Shown one piece after another: positions 25,109 to 35,824 of a stretch of DNA of 64,000 nt (position 1 is the stretch's first letter; every line of letters begins with the position of its first letter). The position numbers were made by a program, and so were the translations under genes. Below the pieces are notes generated by a model. It was not told the origin of the DNA. It ran no database searches and was given only the letters and a program-made list of their open reading frames with translations. Origin of the DNA: Mesorhizobium sp. 113-3-3 (lineage in GTDB: Bacteria; Pseudomonadota; Alphaproteobacteria; Rhizobiales; Rhizobiaceae); the NCBI RefSeq assembly GCF_016756495.1, contig NZ_AP023243.1:2484501-2548500 (forward strand), written 5' to 3'.

Positions 25109-25900
25109 ATGAGTGAGCTGAATTTCGTGACTGTCGGCGACGGCACGCGCATCGCCTACCGCTTCGACGGCGATGCCGCAAAGCCGGTGCTGGTGCTGTC
25201 GAACTCCATCGGCACCACGCTGCGTATGTGGGACGGGCAGGTCGGCGAACTGTCCAGGCATTTCCGCGTCCTGCGCTACGATTTTCGCGGCCATGGCGGG
25301 TCAAGCGCACCAGTCGGCGCCTATTCGCTCGACCGGCTTGGCCGTGACGTGATCGAGTTGCTCGATGCGCTCGGCCTCGGCCGCGTGCATTTCCTGGGGT
25401 TGTCGCTCGGTGGCTTCGTCGGGCAATGGCTCGGCATCCACGCGCCCGAGCGGATCGACCGGCTGGTGCTGAGCAACACCTCATCCCATCTCGGGCCGGC
25501 AAGCTATTTCGACGAGCGGATTGCTGATGTGCGGCAGGCGCCGGATATGTCGGAAACCGCCGAAATGTTCCTCAACAATTGGTTCCCCGCGACCATGGTG
25601 GCGGCCAACGGACCGGTCATTGCTGAATTTCGCACGATGCTGTTGACGATCGATCGGTTAGGTCTGGCCGGTCTGTTCGCGGCGGTGCGCGATGCCGACC
25701 TTCGGCGCACTATCGCGCTGATCAACCGGCCGACGCTGGTGATCGCCGGCGAGCACGACACGGTGACGGCGGCCAGCCACAGCGAACTGATCGCGGCGGC
25801 CGTGCCCGGCTCGAAGCTGGTTCTGCTGCCGGCAGTCCACCTGTCGAATGTGGAGTATCCGGCGGAGTTCATGGAGGCGGTGCTCGATTTCCTGCGCTGA
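25109..25900 (+). CDS. pcaD: Alpha/beta hydrolase, 3-oxoadipate enol-lactonase-like
   Basis: Predicted to open 3-oxoadipate enol-lactone in the beta-ketoadipate pathway. The 263-residue protein has the alpha/beta-hydrolase fold: VLSNSIGTTLRMWD near the oxyanion hole, RYDFRGHGGSS, the nucleophile elbow GLSLGG with Ser99, the acid in IAGEHDTVT and the His in LPAVHLSNVE. These segments match PcaD closely. An AGAAGGAA site precedes the ATG. No other pca genes are adjacent, so it may act as a paralogue on another lactone. It is probably regulated by the divergent LysR. Confidence 0.82.
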   Translation: MSELNFVTVGDGTRIAYRFDGDAAKPVLVLSNSIGTTLRMWDGQVGELSRHFRVLRYDFRGHGGSSAPVGAYSLDRLGRDVIELLDALGLGRVHFLGLSLGGFVGQWLGIHAPERIDRLVLSNTSSHLGPASYFDERIADVRQAPDMSETAEMFLNNWFPATMVAANGPVIAEFRTMLLTIDRLGLAGLFAAVRDADLRRTIALINRPTLVIAGEHDTVTAASHSELIAAAVPGSKLVLLPAVHLSNVEYPAEFMEAVLDFLR

Positions 25901-25950
25901 CCGCGAGTCTGTTCCCGTGTGGTCTGCTGTCTCGCGACGTAGAGCAGACC

Positions 25951-27012
25951 TCACGGCCCCTTGCACATCGGCACGGGCTGCGGCGGCGGTGCAGGGTGGT
26001 CCTGCTTGTATTGGGCGATGATCGGCTCGAGGGTTTTGCGCGGCCAGAATTTCGGTGCGCCGATTTCCTTCAGGCAGGATGCGTTCCAATAGGGCGCTTC
26101 ACCGGACGGCGAATGACCTTTCGCCGCTTGCGCGACGGCGGCGATGTCGCGCGATTCCGGATAGATGTAGAGCGTCGTCGGGTTGCCCTTGACCATCGCG
26201 ATGATCTGCTGGGCATCCGCCGGTGACCAACTGGTGCAGCCATTGCTGCGGCCGCCGGCATAGTCCACAAGCTTGCCGAACGGCACCAGGCCGTCATGGT
26301 CGGCATAGGAGCTGTTGGGGCTCTTGCGCATGCACATGCCGCGCAGCACTTGCGCCGCATGGCCGCCGATCACCCGCTGCCTGGCATTGGCGGCCTCGCC
26401 TTCGCCGTCGAACTGGATGAAGGTGCGCTGGAAAGCCACGTCCTGTTTTGCGCCGGTGCGATAAAAGCCCTTGAAGGAGGTTTTCGCCTCGCTGGTCATA
26501 TAGGCGCCGCCGGCGGTCAGTTCCGAATCCATGGCATTGCCGAAGTTCTTGGAGCACCGCCTGCCGTTCGAAAAATCGACCGTGCCTTTGAGATTCCTTC
26601 CGCCGCCATGACCCGACGAGATGGCGCGAAACGACTGGCTGGCCTCGCACACGACGTAGTAACGGCGCCCGAGCACGCCGTTGCCGAGATCGCCGGGACG
26701 TGTCGCATCCATGGCGAAGTAACAGGGGTTCGTGACCGCGCCCTGCGCCACTTTTTTCAGGTAGAGCGCGCGCGCCCGCTCCAGCACCACCTGAGAGATC
26801 TGGCCGTCACTGTCGCCGACATGCGCCTGCAGCCAGGCCGGGATGGCCGAGGGGGCGGCGAAGGACCGGACCGTCGCCGTCAACGCAATGGCGATGACAA
26901 GAAGGCTGAACGTGACGACAATACCCAGAGGGACAAATCTCAACCGCACCGGTTCAATTCTCCTGCCGAAGCCATGCGAATCTTTGGCGGTGTTATATCC
27001 GCAACCGATCAT
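25951..27012 (-). CDS. Murein L,D-transpeptidase catalytic-domain family protein (YkuD_2 type)
   Basis: A 353-residue envelope protein. A membrane or signal segment lies at about residues 28-52 (IVVTFSLLVIAIALTATV). The catalytic part has the conserved ISSGHGGGRNLKG, MTSEAKTSFKGFYRT, and GGRSNGCTSWSP, where the Cys is the expected nucleophile. This subfamily resembles L,D-transpeptidases that cross-link or modify peptidoglycan, but few are characterised. The start is uncertain because no strong ribosome site precedes the ATG at 27010-27012; a start nearer the hydrophobic segment is possible. Confidence 0.83.
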   Translation of the reverse strand: MIGCGYNTAKDSHGFGRRIEPVRLRFVPLGIVVTFSLLVIAIALTATVRSFAAPSAIPAWLQAHVGDSDGQISQVVLERARALYLKKVAQGAVTNPCYFAMDATRPGDLGNGVLGRRYYVVCEASQSFRAISSGHGGGRNLKGTVDFSNGRRCSKNFGNAMDSELTAGGAYMTSEAKTSFKGFYRTGAKQDVAFQRTFIQFDGEGEAANARQRVIGGHAAQVLRGMCMRKSPNSSYADHDGLVPFGKLVDYAGGRSNGCTSWSPADAQQIIAMVKGNPTTLYIYPESRDIAAVAQAAKGHSPSGEAPYWNASCLKEIGAPKFWPRKTLEPIIAQYKQDHPAPPPQPVPMCKGP

Positions 27013-27044
27013 AAAAGGCCGTGCGCCGATCGGCGAGACACATC

Positions 27045-27078
27045 TTGTTTAACGTGTCGCGTTGTTTAACGTGTCGCG
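27045..27078. repeat. Perfect 17-bp tandem duplication
   Basis: The unit ttgtttaacgtgtcgcg occurs twice without a gap at 27045-27061 and 27062-27078, in the divergent region between the L,D-transpeptidase-like gene and the AraC gene. Each unit holds gtttaac, close to a short palindrome, so it may be a duplicated binding site or a recent slippage product. Confidence 0.85.
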
Positions 27079-27309
27079 GCGGGGGCGTTTTGCGATCAGT
27101 CCAGCGGAGAAGTATGTCGGGCCAGCCTTCCTGAATCCCCTCGCCGCGTCCGTGCAACAAGCTTGGATAGGGAACAAGGACGCTCTATAATCGATTCCTG
27201 CAAAATATTTATCGACCGTCTGAAAATGGATCCCCTCAGCGACGTCATCTTCCTTTTGCAACCCAGCACGGCGATCTCCAAGCCCATCAGGGGACGCGGT
27301 CGATAGGGC

Positions 27310-28134
27310 GTGCGTTACGCCGCCTATGATGCACCCGGCTTCACCATAATCGTGGAGGGGACGTGCTGGATCGCGTTCGAGGGCAAGGATCCAGTCAAGT
27401 TCGAGAAAGGCGACTTCCTCCTCTTGCCTTCCACACCGCCATTCTCCCTCAGCAGCCATCCGGGCATCGACTGTGAGCTCAGGGCGCCGATGGACATTGC
27501 CATCCGGCACGGCGACCCAGATGGAGAGCCCGACTTTGTCGCGCTCGGCGGTACGTTCCGGATCGAGCCGGTCAACGCCCCGCTCCTGGTCGCGCTCCTT
27601 CCGAGCGTCATCCACGTGCCGGGATCGCAGGGGCGTTCCGGCAGGCTTGGCAAGGTTATCGAGCTCATCATGGAAGAGTGCGAGAACGAAGATCCGGGCA
27701 AGGAAATGGTTTTGCAGAGATTGCTCGAGGTTCTGCTCGTGGAAGCGCTGCGATGGCATGGCATCGCCCACGGCGCGGCTGGCCTGCTCAGCGGGATGCG
27801 GGACCCGGTGCTCGCGCGCGTGCTGCGCTCGATGCACGAGGATGTCCGGGCGGGCTGGACGGTCGCGGAACTCGCCAAGGTTGCCGGGCTCTCGCGGTCG
27901 GCGTTCGCGGCTCGCTTTGTGGCCGTGCTGGGTTGCGGCCCGATCGAGTATCTGGCTCGCTGGCGCATGGCGCTGGCCAAGGATGCTCTCATCCGCGGCT
28001 CGAAAACCTTGGACAAAATAGCTGATGAGATCGGCTACGAGTCCGCCAGCGCCTTCAGCACGGCCTTCAGGAAGCGGCTTGGCTGCTCACCGGGAAGGTT
28101 CGCCCGCGGCAATGGTGGCGGCGTAACCGGCTGA
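27310..28134 (+). CDS. AraC-family regulator (cupin_6 type), interrupted near its 5' end by an amber codon
   Basis: The 274 residues from GTG 27310 hold most of an AraC cupin sensor (ILVEG-like TIIVEGTCWIAFEG, FEKGDFLLLPSTPPFSLSS) and the two C-terminal helix-turn-helix units (TVAELAKVAGLSRSAFAARF and LDKIADEIGYESASAFSTAF, then CSPGRFAR). However, an upstream ATG at 27226 opens the usual family N terminus (MDPLSDVIFLLQPSTAIS...), which is broken by TAG at 27304-27306 where Trp normally stands (GR-W-GVRY). So either the gene is a pseudogene, GTG is used as a restart, or the base is an error. It precedes an SDR gene in the same direction. Confidence 0.75.
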   Translation: MRYAAYDAPGFTIIVEGTCWIAFEGKDPVKFEKGDFLLLPSTPPFSLSSHPGIDCELRAPMDIAIRHGDPDGEPDFVALGGTFRIEPVNAPLLVALLPSVIHVPGSQGRSGRLGKVIELIMEECENEDPGKEMVLQRLLEVLLVEALRWHGIAHGAAGLLSGMRDPVLARVLRSMHEDVRAGWTVAELAKVAGLSRSAFAARFVAVLGCGPIEYLARWRMALAKDALIRGSKTLDKIADEIGYESASAFSTAFRKRLGCSPGRFARGNGGGVTG

Positions 28135-28310
28135 GGCTCGTCCCTCGCGGCGAGGCCTCTTCAAACGCTTCCGTTGACAGCTCCGACCTGCTCTCGCTCG
28201 GCCTAAGCGATTTTTTTGGACAGTTGGAAATAAAAAACTAGGACTATCAATTATAGATCGTCTGCGTTGGCAAGCCTACGGAGGGTTTATCGAAATCAAC
28301 GGAGCTTACC

Positions 28311-29054
28311 ATGCAAACGATCCTCATCACTGGCTGTTCTTCTGGCTATGGCCTGGAGACGGCCCGCCATTTCCTCGCCAACGGGTGGAATGTCATCGCC
28401 ACCATGCGGACGCCGCAGCAGGACATACTGCCGCGCTCGGAGCGCCTGCGGATACTGCCCCTGGACGTCACCAGCGAGGCCAGCATCGCGGCGGTGGTCA
28501 AAGCCGCCGGTCAGATCGATGTTCTGGTGAACAATGCAGGCATCGGCGTGGTCGGCGCCTTTGAAGCGACAACGATGTCGCACATCCGCAAGGTCTTCGA
28601 CACCAACAGCTTTGGCGTAATGGCGATGGCGCAGGCCGTGATCCCGCAGATGCGCGAGCGTCGGTCCGGGGCGATCATCAACGTCACCTCCAGTGCCACC
28701 CTGGCGCCGATGCCCCTGGCGGCGGCCTACACCGCCAGCAAGCAGGCCATCGAGGGCTTCACCGGATCGCTCGCGCACGAACTCGGCTATTTCGGGATCC
28801 GCGCCAAGCTGGTCGAGCCCGGATACGCGCCAACGACGCGGTTTACGCAAAACACTTCGGTGCGCATCGAGGACATGATCCCGCAAGCCTACGCCGATTT
28901 CGCTGCCCCGATCTTCGCTGCCTTCGCCCAGCCCGCGCTGACCACCAGGGAAAGTGACGTCGCCGAAGCTGTCTGGGCCGCGGTCCACGACACTTCGGGC
29001 CAACTCCGCTTTCCGGCTGGCCCGGATGCGGTCGCGTTGGCAAACGCTGGCTGA
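28311..29054 (+). CDS. SDR-family oxidoreductase
   Basis: A 247-residue short-chain dehydrogenase. TGCSSGYGLETA is the nucleotide-binding turn, ATMRTP follows strand 2 (Arg suggests NADPH), LVNNAGIGVVG comes after strand 4, and catalytic Ser and YTASK lie at NVTSSATLAPMPLAAAYTASK. Closest by eye to the short SDRs that sit beside cupin-type AraC regulators. The ATG at 28311 follows GGAG. It lies 176 bp after the AraC gene in the same direction; regulation by it is likely if that gene is active. Confidence 0.92.
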   Translation: MQTILITGCSSGYGLETARHFLANGWNVIATMRTPQQDILPRSERLRILPLDVTSEASIAAVVKAAGQIDVLVNNAGIGVVGAFEATTMSHIRKVFDTNSFGVMAMAQAVIPQMRERRSGAIINVTSSATLAPMPLAAAYTASKQAIEGFTGSLAHELGYFGIRAKLVEPGYAPTTRFTQNTSVRIEDMIPQAYADFAAPIFAAFAQPALTTRESDVAEAVWAAVHDTSGQLRFPAGPDAVALANAG

Positions 29055-29356
29055 AGTCTCCCAGTCGCGCCCCGGATGTGGCGCGGGACTGACGGTGTCC
29101 CGGCAGTTTTCTTCAGCTTTGTCGGCCTCGGCCTGCTGTTTTCGGGGGGCTGAGCCAGTTTGTGTCGGCCATCCGCGCATCCGCGATTTTCGATCCGCCG
29201 GGATTGGGCTATGATCTGATTCTGGCGTGGCCCACGCCTCCTCCCTCCGTCGGGAAAGCATTCGTTCATGCCGGGCACTCTCATCACCGAACCGACTGTT
29301 CGAGCATCAGGCATAAGGAGGGGTTGCGAAAACTGCTCGCACCAGGAGGTTTTGCT
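29055..29356. other. Intergenic region before the DnaB-like gene
   Basis: 302 bp with an imperfect hairpin at about 29059-29090 (cagtcgcgcc with ggcgcgggactg) just after the SDR stop, a likely terminator without a T-run. The remainder holds no convincing open frame; a frame running into the helicase-like gene from 29162 has no ribosome site. I see nothing else supported. Confidence 0.5.
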
Positions 29357-30067
29357 ATGAGGTTACCTGCGCCCGTCTATCATCTGAAACGTCAAGCCAG
29401 GCTATTGTCGCGCGAGGCAAAAATCCCGCTCCATCAGGCGCTTGACCGTATTGCCGCGCAGCAAGGTTTTGCCGGCTGGAGCCTGCTGGCGGCCAAGGCC
29501 GCCGAGACGGCGCCCGCGGGCAAGTTGTTCGCGCAACTGGCACCTGGTGATCTGGTTCTGGTCGGCGCGCGGCCGGGCCGTGGCAAGACGCTGATGAGCC
29601 TCGAACTGGCGGTCGAAGCGATGAAGTCGGGCCATCGCAGCGTGTTCTTCACGCTGGAATATACGCAACGCGATGTGCTGGAGCGGTTTCGCGCCATCGG
29701 TGTCGAGCCGGCCCGGTTCGACGGGCTGTTCGAGTTCGACACGTCCGATGCCATCAGCGCCGACTATATCGTCAGGATCTTGCGATCGGCGCCGCGCGGC
29801 ACGCTGGCGGTCATCGACTATCTGCAATTGCTCGATCAGAGGCGGGAAAATCCGAGCCTGATGGAGCAGGTGCGCACGCTGAAGGCTTTCGCGCGCGACA
29901 GCGGTGTGATCCTGGTCTTCATCTCGCAGATCGACCGGTCCTACGATCCCAGCAAAAAGCCGGTTCCCGATCTCAGCGACATCAGACTGCCCAACCCGCT
30001 CGATCTGTCGCTTTTCAACAAGACCTGTTTTTTGAACAAGGGTGAGATCCGCTTCCAGGCGGCTTGA
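29357..30067 (+). CDS. Orphan DnaB-like RecA-fold ATPase
   Basis: A 236-residue P-loop protein resembling only the C-terminal domain of replicative helicase DnaB. Walker A is GARPGRGKT, Walker B is TLAVIDYLQLLDQ (compare DnaB IDYLQL), and VFISQIDRSYD matches the DnaB SQLNR motif. The first 60 residues, LSREAKIPLHQALDRIAAQQG, form a short helical segment of unknown type in place of the DnaB N-terminal domain. The ATG at 29357 follows AGGAGG. It may be a helicase relative that works on a specific substrate; no partner is adjacent. Confidence 0.85.
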   Translation: MRLPAPVYHLKRQARLLSREAKIPLHQALDRIAAQQGFAGWSLLAAKAAETAPAGKLFAQLAPGDLVLVGARPGRGKTLMSLELAVEAMKSGHRSVFFTLEYTQRDVLERFRAIGVEPARFDGLFEFDTSDAISADYIVRILRSAPRGTLAVIDYLQLLDQRRENPSLMEQVRTLKAFARDSGVILVFISQIDRSYDPSKKPVPDLSDIRLPNPLDLSLFNKTCFLNKGEIRFQAA

Positions 30068-30098
30068 GCGTTTTCCCGGCCATGGCTATGCATGGATC

Positions 30099-30656
30099 AT
30101 GGTCGAGATCGTCAAACCCGCGCTTGAACATCTGCCGTCCTATAAGGCCGCGCTCGAGCGCGGCTGGTCGCCCGACAATGTGCGGCTGATGGAGGCGACG
30201 CGCGAGCAGTTGGCGGCCATAGAGGAGAACCCCGTGGCCTTCCTGGCCAGCCTCGACGATCCCGAAGCCAGGGGCGGCCCGATCACCTTGCCCGACGGCA
30301 CGCAAGTGCCGCGCCTGCCGGGGTTCCGCCGCTGGATCTGGGATGGCGAGGCAGCGGGCTCGATCGGCTTCCGTTGGCAGAAGGGCACGGCGGAACTGCC
30401 GTCGCATGTGCTTGGCCATATCGGCTATGCGGTGGTGCCGTGGAAGCGCCGGCGCGGCTACGCCACGCAAGCCTTGCGGCTAATGCTGGATGAGGCGAGG
30501 GCGGTCGGCCTGCCCTATGTCGATATCACCGCCAAGCCGGGCAATCCGGCCTCGCACAAGGTAATCCTGGCCAATGGCGGCAGGCTGGTCGAGCGCTTCT
30601 TCGAGGACGCCGCCTATGGCGGGGTGGAGAGTTTGCGGTTCCGGATCGATTTGTAG
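30099..30656 (+). CDS. GNAT-family acetyltransferase
   Basis: A 185-residue acetyltransferase. The acyl-CoA site motif is HIGYAVVPWKRRRGYATQALRLML, where RRRGYAT is the pantetheine loop, followed by the beta-strand TAKPGNPASHKVILANGGRLVE typical of the last GNAT strands. The substrate amine is unknown. The ATG at 30099 is preferred to that at 30042 because the earlier one would overlap the stop of the DnaB-like gene; no strong ribosome site distinguishes them. The spacing of 31 bp suggests possible co-transcription with the upstream gene. Confidence 0.85.
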   Translation: MVEIVKPALEHLPSYKAALERGWSPDNVRLMEATREQLAAIEENPVAFLASLDDPEARGGPITLPDGTQVPRLPGFRRWIWDGEAAGSIGFRWQKGTAELPSHVLGHIGYAVVPWKRRRGYATQALRLMLDEARAVGLPYVDITAKPGNPASHKVILANGGRLVERFFEDAAYGGVESLRFRIDL

Positions 30657-30662
30657 GGCGCC

Positions 30663-31694
30663 TCATCGTTCCTGCTTGCGCAGCCAGTCGGCCAGCGATG
30701 CGCGATGCTTGCCGGCCCTGCCGGTGAAAGCCTCGGCGGACAGCATGGAGTTCAACACCGCCTCCTGCGTGGCTTCCGCCGCCGCGCGAAAAAGCATGTC
30801 GATGCGCGCTTCGTTTAGCGCGAGCAGGGGCACCAGATCGCGGCTTTCATCGTGGTCGACCAGATTGCCGGTGCTGAAGGCTATGGCGATGTCGCCACTG
30901 CCATGGCCCCAGAAGGAGCCGAGCCTGGCGATGCCGGCTCCGGCGCGGCGCGCCACCCTCTCAAGCTGGCGGTGTTCGAGGGGCACATCGGTTGCCAGCA
31001 CGATCATGACCGAGCCGCGTTCGTCCGCGGCCGGTTGTCCTGGGTCCGGCCGGAGCCCATCGGGCAGAACGAGGTCTCCAGCCCTGCCGAAATTCGACAG
31101 AACGAGAACGCCGAGGTGATGGCCGCCGCCGAGCGCCATTCTTCTGGATGCCGAGCCGATGCCACCTTTGAAGCCGAAGCAAGTCATTCCCGTTCCGGCG
31201 CCGACATTGCCTTGTTCGACCTCGCCCTCATGCGCGTCCGCCAGCGCGGCGAAGGCGTGTTCCTCTGATATCGCCATGGCCTGGATGTCGTTCAGCGGAC
31301 CGTCATTGCATTCGCCGACCACCGGATTGACGGTTCCTGTGGTGCGGCCGATATCCGGATTCTGGCGGATGGCGTCGCGGATCAGCGCCGTGGCGCAGGT
31401 GCCGACCGCAAGCGTATTGGTCAGGAGAACAGGCGTTTCGATGGTGCCGAGTTCCTGCACCTGCGTCAGACCGGTGGTCTTGCCGAAACCGTTGATGACA
31501 TGGCTTGCCGCCGTCACCTTCTTGCGAAACAGATTTCCGCCATGCGGCAGGATCGCGGTCACGCCGGTGTTGGTGTCGCCGTTGCGGAGCGTGCAGTGGC
31601 CGACGCGTACGCCGGGCACATCGGTGATCGCATTGCGCGCGCCCGCCGGCAAGATGCCGCAGATCAAGCCGAAATCGCTGACAGTTCTGGACAT
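30663..31694 (-). CDS. P1-family (DmpA-like) aminopeptidase
   Basis: A 343-residue member of the DmpA/P1 family, which are self-cleaving N-terminal-nucleophile aminopeptidases. MSRTVSDFGLICGILPAG opens the family, GVTAILPHGG and VVGECNDGPLND line the active site, and DERGSVMIVLATD contains the predicted cleavage site and catalytic serine (in GSVM). The products are the two chains of the active enzyme, which release N-terminal D- or L-amino acids or beta-peptides. It is convergent with the GNAT gene, a 6-bp gap apart, and 3 bp from the MerR gene stop. Confidence 0.92.
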   Translation of the reverse strand: MSRTVSDFGLICGILPAGARNAITDVPGVRVGHCTLRNGDTNTGVTAILPHGGNLFRKKVTAASHVINGFGKTTGLTQVQELGTIETPVLLTNTLAVGTCATALIRDAIRQNPDIGRTTGTVNPVVGECNDGPLNDIQAMAISEEHAFAALADAHEGEVEQGNVGAGTGMTCFGFKGGIGSASRRMALGGGHHLGVLVLSNFGRAGDLVLPDGLRPDPGQPAADERGSVMIVLATDVPLEHRQLERVARRAGAGIARLGSFWGHGSGDIAIAFSTGNLVDHDESRDLVPLLALNEARIDMLFRAAAEATQEAVLNSMLSAEAFTGRAGKHRASLADWLRKQER

Positions 31695-31697
31695 GCG

Positions 31698-32114
31698 TCA
31701 GACGTGCTCGTCGGCACACAGTGCGTGGTCGGACAGCGCGCGGATGACGTAGCAGTCGCCGACCGTCTTGCCGTCGCAGCAGGAGGCGATGCGCTCCAGC
31801 TCGGTTTCCAGCCGCTTCAGCTGGGCGATCTTTTCGCGCACCGAGATCAATTGCTCCTGCGCGATCTTGTCGGCGTGGCCGCAAGGCTGTTCGGGATGGC
31901 CGCTGAGATCGATCAGCGCGCGGATGTCCTCGACGGCAAAGCCGAGATCGCGGGCGTGGCGGATGAAGGCCAGCCGCTCCAGCTCCTGCCTGGAATAGCG
32001 GCGCTGGTTGCCTTCCGAGCGCTCGGGCGCCGCGACCAGGCCCATTTGCTCGTAGTAGCGGATGGTCGGCACCTTGACCCCGGTGCGGCGGGAGAGATCA
32101 CCGATCGAAAACAT
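31698..32114 (-). CDS. MerR-family metal-responsive regulator (CadR/PbrR/ZntR-like)
   Basis: A 138-residue activator. MFSIGDLSRRTGVKVPTIRYYEQMGLV is the classical MerR helix-turn-helix and wing. The C-terminal end contains metal-type cysteines and a His: GHPEQPCGHADK, SCCDGKTVGDCYV and DHALCADEHV. It controls the divergent P-type ATPase: a promoter with the MerR hallmark, an over-long spacer containing a perfect palindrome, lies between them. The start ATG (32112-32114) follows GAGG. Which metal it senses is not decidable by eye; Zn, Cd or Pb are the family options. Confidence 0.92.
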   Translation of the reverse strand: MFSIGDLSRRTGVKVPTIRYYEQMGLVAAPERSEGNQRRYSRQELERLAFIRHARDLGFAVEDIRALIDLSGHPEQPCGHADKIAQEQLISVREKIAQLKRLETELERIASCCDGKTVGDCYVIRALSDHALCADEHV

Positions 32115-32125
32115 GCATTTTCCTC

Positions 32126-32156
32126 TTGAAGCTCTAGTGACTAGAGCAATTACAGT
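32126..32156 (+). promoter_or_regulatory. MerR-type promoter and operator for the metal ATPase
   Basis: A -35 TTGAAG (32126-32131) and a -10 TACAGT (32151-32156) are separated by 19 bp, two more than the sigma-70 optimum. A perfect palindrome gctctagt-g-actagagc (32131-32147) overlaps the spacer. This is the arrangement activated by MerR-family regulators twisting the DNA. The divergent MerR gene is on the other side. Confidence 0.85.
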
Positions 32157-32225
32157 GCCTGGCATCAAGGTTCAAGACCCGTGCGGCGGCGCCTCGCGCG
32201 GGGAGGAAAGCAGACAGGTGATGGC

Positions 32226-34475
<2,250 letters not shown>

Positions 34476-34491
34476 GGGCTTTTGTCGTGGG

Positions 34492-35676
34492 CTACTCGGC
34501 CGGGGCCGTCAGCGGCGGCGTGGCGTTGCTGCGCCCTTCCCAGACCTGCGAGACAACTGCGACCACCACCGCGACCAGCATGGCCAAAGCGCCGACCACC
34601 GGCAGGCTGCGATAGCCGTAGCCGGCATTGAGCATGGCAGCACCCAGCGACGCGGCGAGCGCGATGCCGACGTTGAAGCCGGAGGGGATCAGCGAGGAAG
34701 CGAGGTTGGAGGCGTCCGCCGTCCAGGCCAGGATGCGGGTCTGGATCGGCGTGCCGATGGCGAAGTTGAGGCCGCCCCAGATGATGATCGCGACAACCAT
34801 AGGCAGGGGATAGGGGCTGACGGCATAGATGATTGCCAGAGTCACTGCCTGCAGGGCCAGCATGGTGATCAGCGAGGGCATCAGCTTCCAGTCGGACAGC
34901 TTGCCACCGAGGAAGACGCCCAACGTGGCGCCGACGCCGTTGAGCAGCAGCACCCAGGGCACCAGGCCTTCGTCGAGCCCGGTGACCTCAAGCAAGGTCG
35001 GCGTGATGTAGGTGAACAGGCAGAATTGGCCGAGCATCAGCATGAGCATCAGGATCAGCGAGGTCCAGACCTGCTGGCGCGCCAGGACGCGGACCTCACG
35101 CGCCAGGCCGGCGGGCTTGGCCTGATATCCGGCGGTGCGCGGCAGAAGGGCCGCCATGGCGCAAGTCGCCGCCACGCCAAGCGCGCACATGACCCAGAAG
35201 GTGGCACGCCAGCCCCAGATGTTGCCGATGGCGGTGCCCGCCGGCACGCCGATGACGTTGGAGACGGTGAGGCCGGACAGGATCACCGCCACCGCCATGC
35301 CGCGTTTGTCCTCGGGAACCAGGCCGACAGCGACCACCATGGCGACGCCGAAATAGGCGCCGTGCGCGACCGCAACGGCTACGCGCAGCAGCAGCATGGA
35401 GGTAAAGTCAGGCGCCAGCGCGCAGGCCGCCTGGCCGATGGTGAAGGCGACGGCCAAGCCGAGCAGCAAGGTCTTGCGCGGCAAGGTCTTTGTGGCGAGC
35501 GCCAGCAGCGGGCCGCCAATGGCGATGCCGCAGGCATAGCCCGACACGAGATAGCCGGCGGAAGGGACCGAGACGCCAAGCCCTTCCGCCACTTGCGGCA
35601 GCACGCCGGCAATGACGAATTCGGTGGTGCCGAAAGCAAAAGCGGCAATGAACAGGGCAACGAGCGGAAGCGACAT
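34492..35676 (-). CDS. MFS transporter (DHA1, AraJ/YdhP-type)
   Basis: A 394-residue inner-membrane exporter with about 12 helices. The N terminus MSLPLVALFIAAFAFGTTEF, with FGTTEFVIAGVLP, and the loop KTLPRKTLL between helices 2 and 3 match the AraJ/YdhP sugar or drug efflux group. Substrate unknown. Its stop is 16 bp from the stop of the convergent metal ATPase, so the two 3' ends nearly meet. Confidence 0.92.
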   Translation of the reverse strand: MSLPLVALFIAAFAFGTTEFVIAGVLPQVAEGLGVSVPSAGYLVSGYACGIAIGGPLLALATKTLPRKTLLLGLAVAFTIGQAACALAPDFTSMLLLRVAVAVAHGAYFGVAMVVAVGLVPEDKRGMAVAVILSGLTVSNVIGVPAGTAIGNIWGWRATFWVMCALGVAATCAMAALLPRTAGYQAKPAGLAREVRVLARQQVWTSLILMLMLMLGQFCLFTYITPTLLEVTGLDEGLVPWVLLLNGVGATLGVFLGGKLSDWKLMPSLITMLALQAVTLAIIYAVSPYPLPMVVAIIIWGGLNFAIGTPIQTRILAWTADASNLASSLIPSGFNVGIALAASLGAAMLNAGYGYRSLPVVGALAMLVAVVVAVVSQVWEGRSNATPPLTAPAE

Positions 35677-35824
35677 GGGAAAGCCTTGGGTGGAAGGGCC
35701 TCAAACCATGGATGGACGCCAGGAGCAATCCAGAAATTTTTGCCGCCACTTTAGCTTTTCTTGACTGTTCCCCATGCCGCCGGCGCCTAGTTCCGGAAAA
35801 GGCATGCCCTGCAGTGACAAACCG

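Noticed and set aside
27310..27345. Treating GTG 27310 as the natural start of the AraC gene
   Set aside because: The residues encoded just upstream are the conserved family start, broken by TAG; a natural start at the GTG would truncate the cupin domain.
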